A stretch of 44,231 nt of DNA from a virus. Positions within the stretch are counted from its first letter, which is position 1; each line of letters begins with the position of its first letter. The position numbers and the translations under genes are program-made. The DNA is taken from positions 1 through 44,231 of the IMG/VR virus record IMGVR_UViG_3300031692_000006. One strand, given 5' to 3'. Positions 31,649 to 38,887 of this stretch are shown in pieces. The notes below the pieces were generated by a model. It saw only the letters and a list, made by a program, of their open reading frames with translations. It ran no database searches and was not told where the DNA came from.

Positions 31649-31876
31649 ATGGAAACAAAACAGCCGATCATTTACAAGTACAAAGTGGGCGATCAAGTTC
31701 ATTACACAAATTCAAACGGCGTGTATTGGGGTATTAAAACGATCATCGGACTGGACGAAAGAAACGGGCCGACTTATTTCATTTCACCAACCGATACACC
31801 ATGGTTTAGTATTGCTGAAAAACAACTAACATTTAAGAAAAGGGGTAAAAAATGTTTACGACCAAAAGAGAATTGA
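31649..31876 (+). CDS. Hypothetical small protein
   Basis: A 75-aa protein starting METKQPIIYKYKVG; the second of two adjacent ATGs is chosen for its spacing from GGGGATG. It is a small beta-barrel-like sequence (KVGDQVHYTNSNGVYWGI, ERNGPTYFI) of the SH3/Tudor-like type often used for binding. It overlaps the next gene by 25 nt. No family is assigned. Confidence 0.55.
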   Translation: METKQPIIYKYKVGDQVHYTNSNGVYWGIKTIIGLDERNGPTYFISPTDTPWFSIAEKQLTFKKRGKKCLRPKEN

Positions 31877-32067
31877 AATTCAAAACACGGGGCGGCATTC
31901 CTTTTGCCGTCCCGGCTGGGACAAAAGTTGAAAAAAATGAAAAATGCTGGACGGGGTTTTATATTTCTCCGTCAGTATTTGAACCCTATTCAATCGAACA
32001 CCATGACGCCACTTATTACGGGTTGGCGGTTATGGCCGATGATGTTCAAGAGGTAACTAAGGAGTAA
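31852..32067 (+). CDS. Hypothetical small protein
   Basis: A 71-aa protein with AAAAGGGGTAAAAA before ATG 31852. It is beta-rich (LKFKTRGGIPFAVPAGTKVEK) with an acidic end. The start lies inside the previous gene's end, so the two are coupled. No family is recognised. Confidence 0.55.
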   Translation: MFTTKRELKFKTRGGIPFAVPAGTKVEKNEKCWTGFYISPSVFEPYSIEHHDATYYGLAVMADDVQEVTKE

Positions 32068-32069
32068 TT

Positions 32070-32342
32070 ATGGCAACGGTACAACTTTTATTAAAAGAAA
32101 AAGACGAAAAGAAATTGTTGGGCCGACGTACCCGTGGACGATCCACGTCGATCATTGCCAACCAGATAATGAAAGCTTTGTTCGCCGGTTACAATCCACC
32201 TGAAAACGTCGTCGAAGAAAAAATGAATCGAGTACAATTCAATATTCCCGATCCGGTTTTGGCCCGGCTGAAAACGATTAGTGAATCGTCCGGATTGTCG
32301 GTTTGTTACCTAATCCGGAACATTTTAGGGCTCGATTATTGA
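32070..32342 (+). CDS. Ribbon-helix-helix-like DNA-binding protein
   Basis: A 90-aa protein with AAGGAGTAATT before the ATG. The C-terminal 45 residues (RVQFNIPDPVLARLKTISES, then LSVCYLIRNILGL) have the strand-helix-helix order of CopG/Arc-type RHH repressors. The basic N-terminus (KKLLGRRTRGRSTS) adds DNA contacts. It is the last gene of this operon, before a new promoter at 32425, and could regulate either. The target is unknown. Confidence 0.55.
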   Translation: MATVQLLLKEKDEKKLLGRRTRGRSTSIIANQIMKALFAGYNPPENVVEEKMNRVQFNIPDPVLARLKTISESSGLSVCYLIRNILGLDY

Positions 32343-32424
32343 TTTTAAATACTTAAAAAAACCCGATTTTTGGCACAAAAAAAGCAGATTAAGCGTGAAT
32401 TTTACGTTTTTTTTGCTTTTTTTA

Positions 32425-32453
32425 TTGCTTGATTTTAAGAATACTCTTATTAT
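32425..32453 (+). promoter_or_regulatory. Promoter of the YkgJ-like gene
   Basis: TTGCTT (32425-32430), 17-bp spacer, TATTAT (32448-32453). An upstream TTGC followed by seven T (32413-32423) resembles half of the TTGC-N7-GCAA operator but lacks the GCAA half. Confidence 0.55.
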
Positions 32454-32490
32454 TGATGATGATAGGGAACAATTGTTTAAGAGGACGTAA

Positions 32491-33129
32491 ATGGATTTCA
32501 AGCGATTTAAACTTACACGGAATGAATTGATGCTTGCGTTACAAGAGCGGCCTTGTGTGAAATGCGGGGCTTGTTGCCGCGGTTACTCAATTGAAATTCA
32601 AGAACAAGATGCAATTCGTGAACCCAATTTATTAAACTATGCAACACCGTGGCAAGATATTCCTGAAAAACAAAATCATTTATTGAAAAAGTCGCCATGG
32701 GTAATTATCACAGACGACAAAAGCCACTGTCCTTTTTTGGATGAAAATTCACGGTGTCGAACATACCCGACACGCCCGCAAATTTGTCGATCCATCATCC
32801 CGACGTATTTAACGTGCCATGCCAGCCGCTTAGAAGAACGCGGCTTAATGATCTCCAATTTTTTACAGGATATTTTGATTCGTTTACAAGGCAATCCGTA
32901 TATTTTAGCGGGTCTTATTTTTGCGATTGATTTTAAGCGAGTTGAAAAAGCCGGGATCATTAAAGGAGTCACAAATAAGAAAATTAGTTTGAAACAATTG
33001 ATCGACTATGATTATTTTCAGTTGTATCGAAAATGCAATTTATCCGGTAAACTAAATCGGGCCGCACGCATTTTAGATTTTCCATTGGCGCCAAACGTGC
33101 GAAAAGATTTAGAAACTATAGAGGTGTGA
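32491..33129 (+). CDS. YkgJ-like cysteine-cluster protein
   Basis: A 212-aa protein with AAGAGGACGTAA. The N-terminal CVKCGACCRG (C-x2-C-x2-CC) followed by CPFLDENSRCRTYPTRPQICR matches the YkgJ/UPF0153 family (C-x2-C-G-x-C-C, then C-x6-C-x-I/T-Y-x-x-R-P-x-x-C). These cysteines are thought to hold a zinc ion or Fe-S cluster. The family function is unsettled; members often sit beside radical or modification enzymes, but none is seen here. A terminator 50 bp downstream makes this a single-gene unit. Confidence 0.75.
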   Translation: MDFKRFKLTRNELMLALQERPCVKCGACCRGYSIEIQEQDAIREPNLLNYATPWQDIPEKQNHLLKKSPWVIITDDKSHCPFLDENSRCRTYPTRPQICRSIIPTYLTCHASRLEERGLMISNFLQDILIRLQGNPYILAGLIFAIDFKRVEKAGIIKGVTNKKISLKQLIDYDYFQLYRKCNLSGKLNRAARILDFPLAPNVRKDLETIEV

Positions 33130-33175
33130 AGTGTGTGTAAGCAAGCTGATTGACAACTTAGATTTTGCACCCGAT

Positions 33176-33213
33176 CCCGCGGGTGGTCGTTTTGTTAATC
33201 CCGCGGGTTTTTT
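33176..33213 (+). terminator. Terminator after the YkgJ-like gene
   Basis: CCCGCGGG (33176-33183) can pair with the second CCCGCGGG (33200-33207) across a 16-nt loop, followed by six T. Confidence 0.65.
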
Positions 33214-33259
33214 CAAACAAAAACAAAATGGTAACATGAAAACGAAAGAGAGGTCAATG

Positions 33260-34906
33260 ATGAAAAAGCAAACAGTAGCATGGTTGACCGCCATTTTTGT
33301 TTGTGCCATTGTGGCACAACTGGCGGGGTGTGGGCCGAACGGGGATCGTCACCCGGAAGACGCCCTTTATATTTATGGCTGGACGAATGGGACGAATGCC
33401 GGGGCTTTTTGTTACGCGGATATACAAGGCAATGTGATTGCAACCGAAGGGCTTGCAATGCCCTACTCTGTGAGTGAACCGGCCTACGTGATTACCGTTA
33501 ACGGCGGCGTCGATTTTGAAGGGGTTGCCGCACCCGGTGAAGAAGATATTGATTGCACGGGCGTCACAGGTGCCGGGGGCTATTGCATGGTAAATGCCCA
33601 TCGAGATCAACGGGAAATAGTGGGGTATAGGGTCTGGCAATATTTGGATATTCACGCCTTAGAAGCGACCGCTGGGACACGAAAACCATCCTTTGCTTAC
33701 GCATCATTGGTAGGTCAGGATAATTACTTCCAAGAATTAGCTTCGATTAGCGGAACGGACGGACAAGTAATTGCACCGGCCGGGGTTGCGATTGTTCCTG
33801 CCGGAACAACAGGCCCGGCTTTCGCCGTGCCCGAAGCGGCGTTAATAAACGGCAATTTTACATCAAGCGAAATTGCCGCCGCAAGCGAAACAACCGTCAA
33901 TCCCCCAACATCGGGGATCGACGTTGTTTCAGTTGATTTGGCAATTCAATCGGGGTATCGGGGACAAGGTTACTCGCACGACGTGAGTAAAGTAATGCCG
34001 ATCAATCTCCAAAGTGCTGATATGTACTTAAAACATGCGAGCCCCTATTTTTACTCGTATATTTTTAAGACCGCCAGCCCGATGCAGATGGACGGCTATA
34101 TCGGACAGGGAATTGTCACAACCGACGCCGTGCCCGATGGCATTTTGACCGATGTATCTGTGATCGCTAATAGTGCCGATGGATATACACACACGGCCCG
34201 GACAAGCTGGTTTTTGCCGGTCGATGATCGGTTGGAAATCTCACAGGAAACATCGGTTGCCGTCTATGATCGGTTTACTCCGTTTGATTCTGAGCCGAAT
34301 ATATGGGATGAGTCACAATATGCGATAACGGTCAAAGATAACTGGTTGGATTTTATTGATCCCAATCTGTATGCCGACCCGAATATTGTGCCCGATCCCA
34401 ACGTATTATTTGATCCGACGAACCCTGATTTATTTAACTTTGATAGTCGATTGAATACGCAAGCACCGAATTTTGAAAGTATAATGATCCCGGAACGGGT
34501 TATAATCGTGCCGATCATTCCAATGAATGCCAGCGATGATACGATTCAAGTTGAATTCGTACCGGACGGACTGGCGTTTGTAATGATGATGAGTGAAGTA
34601 TGGTTGACGGATGATGCAACGTGTGATCTTAACGAGGACGGCATTGTTAACTATCTGGATTGGCAAGCCTTGAATGCGGCTTATCCCAACATGCGAATCC
34701 ATGTTGAGCCGCCCACGCCGCCCACGCCGCCCGTGCTTCCAACCATGGACGAAATCCAATTCGACGACTCCATGACGATCTCAGAATTGTTTATTGTGTA
34801 TCAAAAAATTGGTTTATTAATTGAATGGACAGATGGCGATACCTCAGATTTAGAGGCGTTAAAAGAAGAATGCCTTAATCTGATTGTCGCTAAGCTGTTT
34901 GGATAG
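33260..34906 (+). CDS. Secreted lipoprotein with a dockerin-like repeat (moron candidate)
   Basis: A 548-aa protein starting MKKQTVAWLTAIFVC, ribosome site GAGAGG. It has a clear lipoprotein signal: two Lys, a hydrophobic core and lipobox LAGC with the acylated Cys at about residue 24. The long middle is beta-type, low in charge and rich in Asp-Pro-Asn (DPNLYADPNIVPDPNV). Near the end CDLNEDGIVNYLDWQALNAAY is a dockerin type I / EF-hand-like calcium loop, followed by a Pro-Thr linker (PPTPPTPPV) and a helical end. Such dockerin-tagged secreted proteins are common in Planctomycetota. It would sit on the host surface, and it is flanked by terminators on both sides. A lysogenic conversion or exclusion role is inferred. 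Confidence 0.7.
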   Translation: MKKQTVAWLTAIFVCAIVAQLAGCGPNGDRHPEDALYIYGWTNGTNAGAFCYADIQGNVIATEGLAMPYSVSEPAYVITVNGGVDFEGVAAPGEEDIDCTGVTGAGGYCMVNAHRDQREIVGYRVWQYLDIHALEATAGTRKPSFAYASLVGQDNYFQELASISGTDGQVIAPAGVAIVPAGTTGPAFAVPEAALINGNFTSSEIAAASETTVNPPTSGIDVVSVDLAIQSGYRGQGYSHDVSKVMPINLQSADMYLKHASPYFYSYIFKTASPMQMDGYIGQGIVTTDAVPDGILTDVSVIANSADGYTHTARTSWFLPVDDRLEISQETSVAVYDRFTPFDSEPNIWDESQYAITVKDNWLDFIDPNLYADPNIVPDPNVLFDPTNPDLFNFDSRLNTQAPNFESIMIPERVIIVPIIPMNASDDTIQVEFVPDGLAFVMMMSEVWLTDDATCDLNEDGIVNYLDWQALNAAYPNMRIHVEPPTPPTPPVLPTMDEIQFDDSMTISELFIVYQKIGLLIEWTDGDTSDLEALKEECLNLIVAKLFG

Positions 34907-34930
34907 GATGGTATATGCAGTAAAGGATTG

Positions 34931-35006
34931 CTCCTTCTGCCCCCGCGGGATACAGCCCTGCCCGGTTCACCGCCGGGTTCCTCCTTCTGCCCCGCGGGGG
35001 TCTTTT
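34931..35006 (+). terminator. Compound terminator with a 13-bp direct repeat
   Basis: CTCCTTCTGCCCC occurs at 34931-34943 and again at 34981-34993. A long-range stem pairs CCCCCGCGGG (34940-34949) with CCCGCGGGGG (34991-35000) around an inner CCCGG / CCGGG hairpin, then TCTTTT. It ends the lipoprotein transcript. Confidence 0.6.
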
Positions 35007-35031
35007 AAAAAGTCAATACTATTTCATGTGG

Positions 35032-35080
35032 GCCGTGCGGGCACTCCTTAATCAGTCTAATGCCGTCCGCACGGCTTTTT
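35032..35080 (+). terminator. Hairpin with T-run directly before the pseudopilin (terminator or attenuator)
   Basis: A 9-bp stem GCCGTGCGG (35032-35040) / CCGCACGGC (35067-35075), then five T. The pseudopilin ribosome site begins about 15 nt later and I see no promoter between them. The pseudopilin operon must therefore rely on read-through or a hidden promoter. Confidence 0.6.
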
Positions 35081-35105
35081 CACATATAAAGATCGGAGAG
35101 ATATT

Positions 35106-36020
35106 ATGAAACGAAAAGCATTTACCATCATCGAGTTAATTGTTGTCTTGTCAGTCATTGCCTTATTGGTATCGGCGTTGGCCCCGGCTCTTAACAAAAT
35201 CAAGGAACACGCCCGATCACTGGCCCAGCGGGCACAATTCCGCAATATTGAAATGGGCTTAGAAGGCTGGGCTAATGATCACGATTTTGATTATCCCGAT
35301 TCGAATTTAGAAATCACCGCCAGCGGATCGGTTGTCGGGGCTCAAAAGTTATGCGAGGCCTTATTAGGACGCGATCTACATGGATTCGATCCTAAGAGTT
35401 CATGGAATCCATGGAAAGATCAAAACGACCCGGATATTTACAGCACCACAACAAAGGGACGAATTGAGCCTTATGCCGAAATTACAAAATTACAGGCGTT
35501 TCAATTTGGCCAACTTTGGGCCGATGCAAATCCGGATTCACCCTATCCGGGCAATTGCGATGATCAAGGCAATATCAATTCGGCTTACAAACCTTGTTAT
35601 TTGTTAACCGATCATTTCAAACGGAAATCAATCCGCTTACCGGCCGGGAATTCAGTTCGCATCGGATCACCTATTTTGTATTACAAGGCGAATGATCGTT
35701 TCAAGGCATTGACGACGGCCGCCCCCGCCAGCCAGTCGATTTTCAATTTTACGGATAATGCCCCCTTAATGCAATACGGACAGTTAAACGATGAACCAAA
35801 GAAGCACCCCTTCTACGCGGCTTATACAGCGTCCGGATCACAAAGTAACCCCCGACTATGGGTAGAGGCATTATTGGCCCCGTCCCCGGCTCCTACGGAT
35901 CAAGGCGGGGTTTTAGAGGGCACTCCCTATAACAAAGATTCATTTATTTTGTTGTCGGCCGGGCCGGACGGATTGTACGGAACAAAAGACGATATTTGGA
36001 ACATTTCAGGGAAAAAATGA
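35106..36020 (+). CDS. Type II secretion / type IV pilin-like pseudopilin
   Basis: A 304-aa protein with a GGAGAG ribosome site. The N-terminus MKRKAFTIIELIVVLSVIALL is a textbook prepilin signal: basic leader, A/F-T-x-I-E-L with Glu at +5, then a hydrophobic helix. The body is long for a pseudopilin. It ends in LLSAGPDGLYGTKDDIWN, a GspG-like calcium-loop signature typical of the large pseudopilin families of Planctomycetota and Lentisphaerota. It would be processed by the host prepilin peptidase and inserted in the inner membrane or a pilus. Phage-encoded pilins are unusual. It is first in an operon whose last product is the RAMP-like protein (36017-38307 follow with overlaps). Confidence 0.8.
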   Translation: MKRKAFTIIELIVVLSVIALLVSALAPALNKIKEHARSLAQRAQFRNIEMGLEGWANDHDFDYPDSNLEITASGSVVGAQKLCEALLGRDLHGFDPKSSWNPWKDQNDPDIYSTTTKGRIEPYAEITKLQAFQFGQLWADANPDSPYPGNCDDQGNINSAYKPCYLLTDHFKRKSIRLPAGNSVRIGSPILYYKANDRFKALTTAAPASQSIFNFTDNAPLMQYGQLNDEPKKHPFYAAYTASGSQSNPRLWVEALLAPSPAPTDQGGVLEGTPYNKDSFILLSAGPDGLYGTKDDIWNISGKK

Positions 36021-36403
36021 GGCGACTCGAAAAAATTAAACAGGTCTTGACTGATAAACGATACCCTTTTCACGTTTACAATGAAGGGGAAGACGGATTT
36101 TACTTATCGTTTATCATCACGGATCGTATGTATTGCATAGTTGCTTCATGGGGCATGGGCTGGGATCATGTCTCGTTGCACACTCAAAGAACCGTCATTG
36201 TTGACGGGGAAGAAAAAATTGTGACTATCTTGCCGCTATGGGATGATATGTGTATTGTCCGGGAAATCTTTTTTCACCCCGACGAATGGGTCATGCAATT
36301 GCATCCCCCGATTGATAAAAATATCAGTGTTCATAATGATACCTTACATCTCTGGCGTCCGCAACGCAAACCGATCCCTAAGCCCCCGAAAGAAATGGTA
36401 TGA
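36017..36403 (+). CDS. Conserved phage protein (DUF7694-type)
   Basis: A 128-aa protein. ATG 36017 overlaps the pseudopilin stop (ATGA). It contains YCIVASWGMGWDHVSLH, then DDMCIVREIFFHPDEWVMQLHPP and LHLWRPQ. The blocks SWGMGWDHVS and D-M-C-x-V-x-x-x-F-F-H-P-x-E-x-V-x-Q-x-H-P are shared with small phage proteins classed as DUF7694, of unknown function. It overlaps the next gene by 4 nt. Confidence 0.7.
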   Translation: MRRLEKIKQVLTDKRYPFHVYNEGEDGFYLSFIITDRMYCIVASWGMGWDHVSLHTQRTVIVDGEEKIVTILPLWDDMCIVREIFFHPDEWVMQLHPPIDKNISVHNDTLHLWRPQRKPIPKPPKEMV

Positions 36404-36771
36404 AATACTATATTTTGACGGACGATCACGAAATCATTGAAAAGCCCGACTTTTTTGAATGGGCAAACTGGTTTGAGAAAAACTACGAACATAGTTTGCG
36501 GATTGTCAAACAGGAAACCGTTTGGATATGGTTTTTCCCGAAATTTGTATCGACGGTCTTTTTGGGAATCGATCATAATCTTTTCAGTGAAGAAGTTCCG
36601 ATTTTATTTGAAACAATGGTTTTCGATAATGCCGGAAATGATGAATTGACCAATCGCTATGCAACATGGGAAGAAGCCCAAAAAGGGCATCAAGAAATCG
36701 TCCGCTATCTCAAACGGAAACGATGGCGGCCGTTTTGTAAATTTCAACCTACTAAGGAGAGTACCCATTGA
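36400..36771 (+). CDS. Conserved phage hypothetical protein
   Basis: A 123-aa protein coupled by ATGA. It carries STVFLGIDHNLF, LFETMVFDNAG and RYATWEEAQKGHQEIV. The pattern S-T-V-F-L-G-I-D-H, then L-F-E-T-M-V, then R-Y-x-T-W-x-E-A-x-x-G-H is common to small phage proteins of unknown role. The C-terminus is basic. Confidence 0.65.
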   Translation: MKYYILTDDHEIIEKPDFFEWANWFEKNYEHSLRIVKQETVWIWFFPKFVSTVFLGIDHNLFSEEVPILFETMVFDNAGNDELTNRYATWEEAQKGHQEIVRYLKRKRWRPFCKFQPTKESTH

Positions 36772-37148
36772 CTTACAAAGAATTTGTTTTGAAATATGAA
36801 AATCCGAGCGAGCTATCCGCTTCGGATTTAAGAGAAGGAGCCCATTATCTACGTCCTGTATTTGACTTGTTAGACGCCAAAGCAATGCACTTATTTGCGT
36901 TATTGGTAAAAAAGGCAGAGGAAATAGGAAAAGAGGAAAATTTTTCATTTAAAAAAAACACAGATGCGACTATTGCCGTTCAATTATCGGCTCTTTGCGT
37001 GGCCATGTCCGAACAAGGGAGTCGTGACAAAAAATTCCCGTCACCGACTTCGGAAATGATTCGTTTGGATTATCCGTCCCTTTGTAATATAAAAATCATT
37101 CCAATTAAAGATGAAACAGACAAAATAAATAATCCCAATTTAAATTAG
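36768..37148 (+). CDS. Hypothetical helical protein (TTG start)
   Basis: A 126-aa protein. The start is TTG at 36768, overlapping the previous stop (TTGA), with AAGGAGAG at ideal spacing; no ATG is available. The protein is helical (ALLVKKAEEIGKEENFSF, TIAVQLSALCVAMSEQG). No family is recognised. Confidence 0.55.
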   Translation: MTYKEFVLKYENPSELSASDLREGAHYLRPVFDLLDAKAMHLFALLVKKAEEIGKEENFSFKKNTDATIAVQLSALCVAMSEQGSRDKKFPSPTSEMIRLDYPSLCNIKIIPIKDETDKINNPNLN

Positions 37149-37157
37149 AAAGTAATT

Positions 37158-37661
37158 ATGCTTCCTGTAATCTCTAATCGGTTCCGGTGTAAAATCTGTA
37201 ATGAGCCCGGTTTTGTTTTTATTCGCGTGGTTAAAACAGAAACCGACTTTGATTTAAAATGTGTTTGTATGCGGTGTCGATGTGGTTATATTATCCCACA
37301 GGTGGGTAAACATATCCCCCAATTAGCAGAGACACAAAAAAGTTTTACAGACCTTGAAACCATCATTGATGAAATAGTTTTCAGAGGGGATCGTGTTTTC
37401 TCATTGGCACCGTGTGTCTGTAAGAAATGCGGCAAACCGTCGTTTTCTTATTTACTGGGGGACTTGCACACAAAAACAATAATTTATACGTGCCAGTTTT
37501 GTATTGGTGATCAAGTTGAATATCCGATTAAGGACGATAAAATTATTGAAATTCTTCTTTTGCTTGCCATGTCCGGATATACAATCGGCAACTTTGAAAT
37601 ATTTGTAAATCTTGACGCCTTTTATCATCTGCATTTAATTGAAAAAAAACAAAAACATTAA
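37158..37661 (+). CDS. Zinc-ribbon protein
   Basis: A 167-aa protein with several cysteine pairs: CKIC near residue 12, CVCMRCRCG near 35-43, CVCKKCG near 95-101 and CQFC near 124. This suggests two zinc ribbons. Hydrophobic helices follow (IIEILLLLAMSGYTIGNFEIF). It lies directly before the RAMP-like gene with a 22-nt gap, so a nucleic-acid-related role in the same system is possible. No specific family is recognised. Confidence 0.6.
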   Translation: MLPVISNRFRCKICNEPGFVFIRVVKTETDFDLKCVCMRCRCGYIIPQVGKHIPQLAETQKSFTDLETIIDEIVFRGDRVFSLAPCVCKKCGKPSFSYLLGDLHTKTIIYTCQFCIGDQVEYPIKDDKIIEILLLLAMSGYTIGNFEIFVNLDAFYHLHLIEKKQKH

Positions 37662-37683
37662 TCATTAGAAAGAAAGGGATCGT

Positions 37684-38307
37684 ATGAAAGTTAGACTAAT
37701 CTTGACCGAGTTTCTTTTAGGGACTTTAGCCGGTCAAAAAGAAGTGGCCAAAACCTATATCGCCGGGAAGCACCCTACCGGCGAACCAGTGGCCGATGAA
37801 ATGGAGGAGCTTGAAAAAATGGAAGAACAACTTGAAAATGCTTCCACTATTTTCAGCCGGGACGAAAAAGGCATCCACCTTTGGGATTATCAGATTAAAG
37901 GTTTTTTCAAAGATGCGTGCGGCATGTTGCGGCGGGTTCCTGATACCCGTTCGAGCAAATTAACATCGTACAAAAAAGTGATTGATGGTTTGGTTTTTCC
38001 CGGCCCCCGGAAAATTTATATTCATCACACAGGGGAAACGTCATTTGTTGAACGGCCCTTACGTGCCCAAACGGCACAGGGGGAACGGATCGCACTGGCC
38101 CGCAGTGAAACGGTTCCGGCCGGTTCTTATCTGGACGTGGACATAACCTGTCTTGATCCAAAGTTAGAGCCTTTAGTCATTGAATGGTTAGACTATGGAG
38201 CCTTGCGGGGGCTGGGCCAGTGGCGAAACAGTGGGGCCGGTCGATTTGAATATGAGAGATTAGACCAATCCACTGAAACAAAAAAAACCAAAAAGAAAAA
38301 AGTGTAG
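37684..38307 (+). CDS. RAMP / Cas7-like putative RNA-binding protein
   Basis: A 207-aa protein with AGAAAGAAAGGGATCGT before the ATG. The N-terminal strand (MKVRLILTEFLLGTL) is followed by an acidic insert (35-55), WDYQIKGFFKDACGMLRRV (67-85), which has the position and form of the Cas7/RAMP G-x-L-K-G-x-x-R helix, and SSKLTSYKKVIDGLVF. RPLRAQTAQGERIAL then precedes TVPAGSYLDVDI, similar to the 'P-x-G-x-x-F' strand of RAMPs. A glycine-rich loop (RGLGQW, then RNSGAGRFEYE, 175-191) sits just before the C-terminus. The Lys tail (KKTKKKKV) fits nucleic-acid binding. Homologues occur as unassigned proteins in other phages. No cas gene is nearby. The gene's stop codon is the first unit of the pentamer array. 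The RAMP assignment is by pattern, not by search. Confidence 0.6.
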   Translation: MKVRLILTEFLLGTLAGQKEVAKTYIAGKHPTGEPVADEMEELEKMEEQLENASTIFSRDEKGIHLWDYQIKGFFKDACGMLRRVPDTRSSKLTSYKKVIDGLVFPGPRKIYIHHTGETSFVERPLRAQTAQGERIALARSETVPAGSYLDVDITCLDPKLEPLVIEWLDYGALRGLGQWRNSGAGRFEYERLDQSTETKKTKKKKV

Positions 38308-38775
38308 CAATGGCACAGCATTGCGGGGCGATGGCACGGTATAGTTCTGCCCTGTTTTGCAAAGGCACAGCTTTCCTAAGCACAGCAGTGGCACGGTTGT
38401 GCTTAGCGACGCGAGGCGCCGCATAGCGATACATAGCATAAGATTTTAATAGAAATGTAGCGGCATTGCAAGCCAGAGCTTGGCAATGGTATGGCGGTGC
38501 AACGCAATGGCTTAGTGGTCCATTGCCATACAAAGAAAAGCTGATGCGTAGCAGTGCGAAGCAAAGCCGTGGCATAGTGGTGTAATGTAGTGCAGTGGCA
38601 AAGCGGTGCAAGGCGTTGCGATGGCAAAGCAATGTCAAGCGGAACATGGCATTGTATGGCGAAAGCTTAGCATTTTGTGGCGTGGCAATGGCATAGCTTT
38701 GTGTTGCGATGTAAGGCAGTGGCTCAGTAATGCTTAGTGAAGCAACGGCACAGCATTGCATAGCGATGCCTTGAC
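38305..38775 (+). repeat. Degenerate pentamer array, block A (N-N-G-Y-R units)
   Basis: It can be read by hand as about 90 successive units: roughly 70 of 5 nt and 18 of 6 nt, mean about 5.2. About two thirds end in exactly G-Y-R (mostly GCA or GCG) and most others in G-Y-N; the first two bases of each unit vary. The 6-mers are mainly ATGGCA, GTGGCA or ACGGCA and recur every three to ten units. The array begins at the TAG stop of the RAMP-like gene (TAGCA). There is no longer period and no palindromic repeat, so it is not CRISPR. The open minus-strand frames are a by-product: the complement, R-C-rich every 5 nt, rarely makes stop codons. It is probably transcribed from the upstream operon. 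Confidence 0.8.
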
Positions 38776-38794
38776 AATTTAATAAGCCTACCAA

Positions 38795-38887
38795 TGGGGC
38801 GGCACACGGGCAACTCCTTCTACAAAGATGTGATAGTGAACCTTTGTCACTATCTCATTTCACTTCTGCCCGCCGCCCCAGCTTTTT
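38795..38887 (+). terminator. Nested hairpin separating the two array blocks
   Basis: An outer stem TGGGGCGGC (38795-38803) / GCCGCCCCA (38872-38880) continues with GGGCA (38808-38812) / TGCCC (38867-38871). It encloses an inner 8-bp hairpin GATAGTGA (38832-38839) / TCACTATC (38847-38854). GCTTTTTTA follows. It looks like a large terminator or a structured RNA domain and has no pentamer pattern. Confidence 0.65.

Noticed and set aside
32401-32430. Sixth TTGC-N7-GCAA operator
   Set aside because: TTGC followed by seven T is present at 32413, but the next bases are ATTG, not GCAA, so the palindrome is absent.
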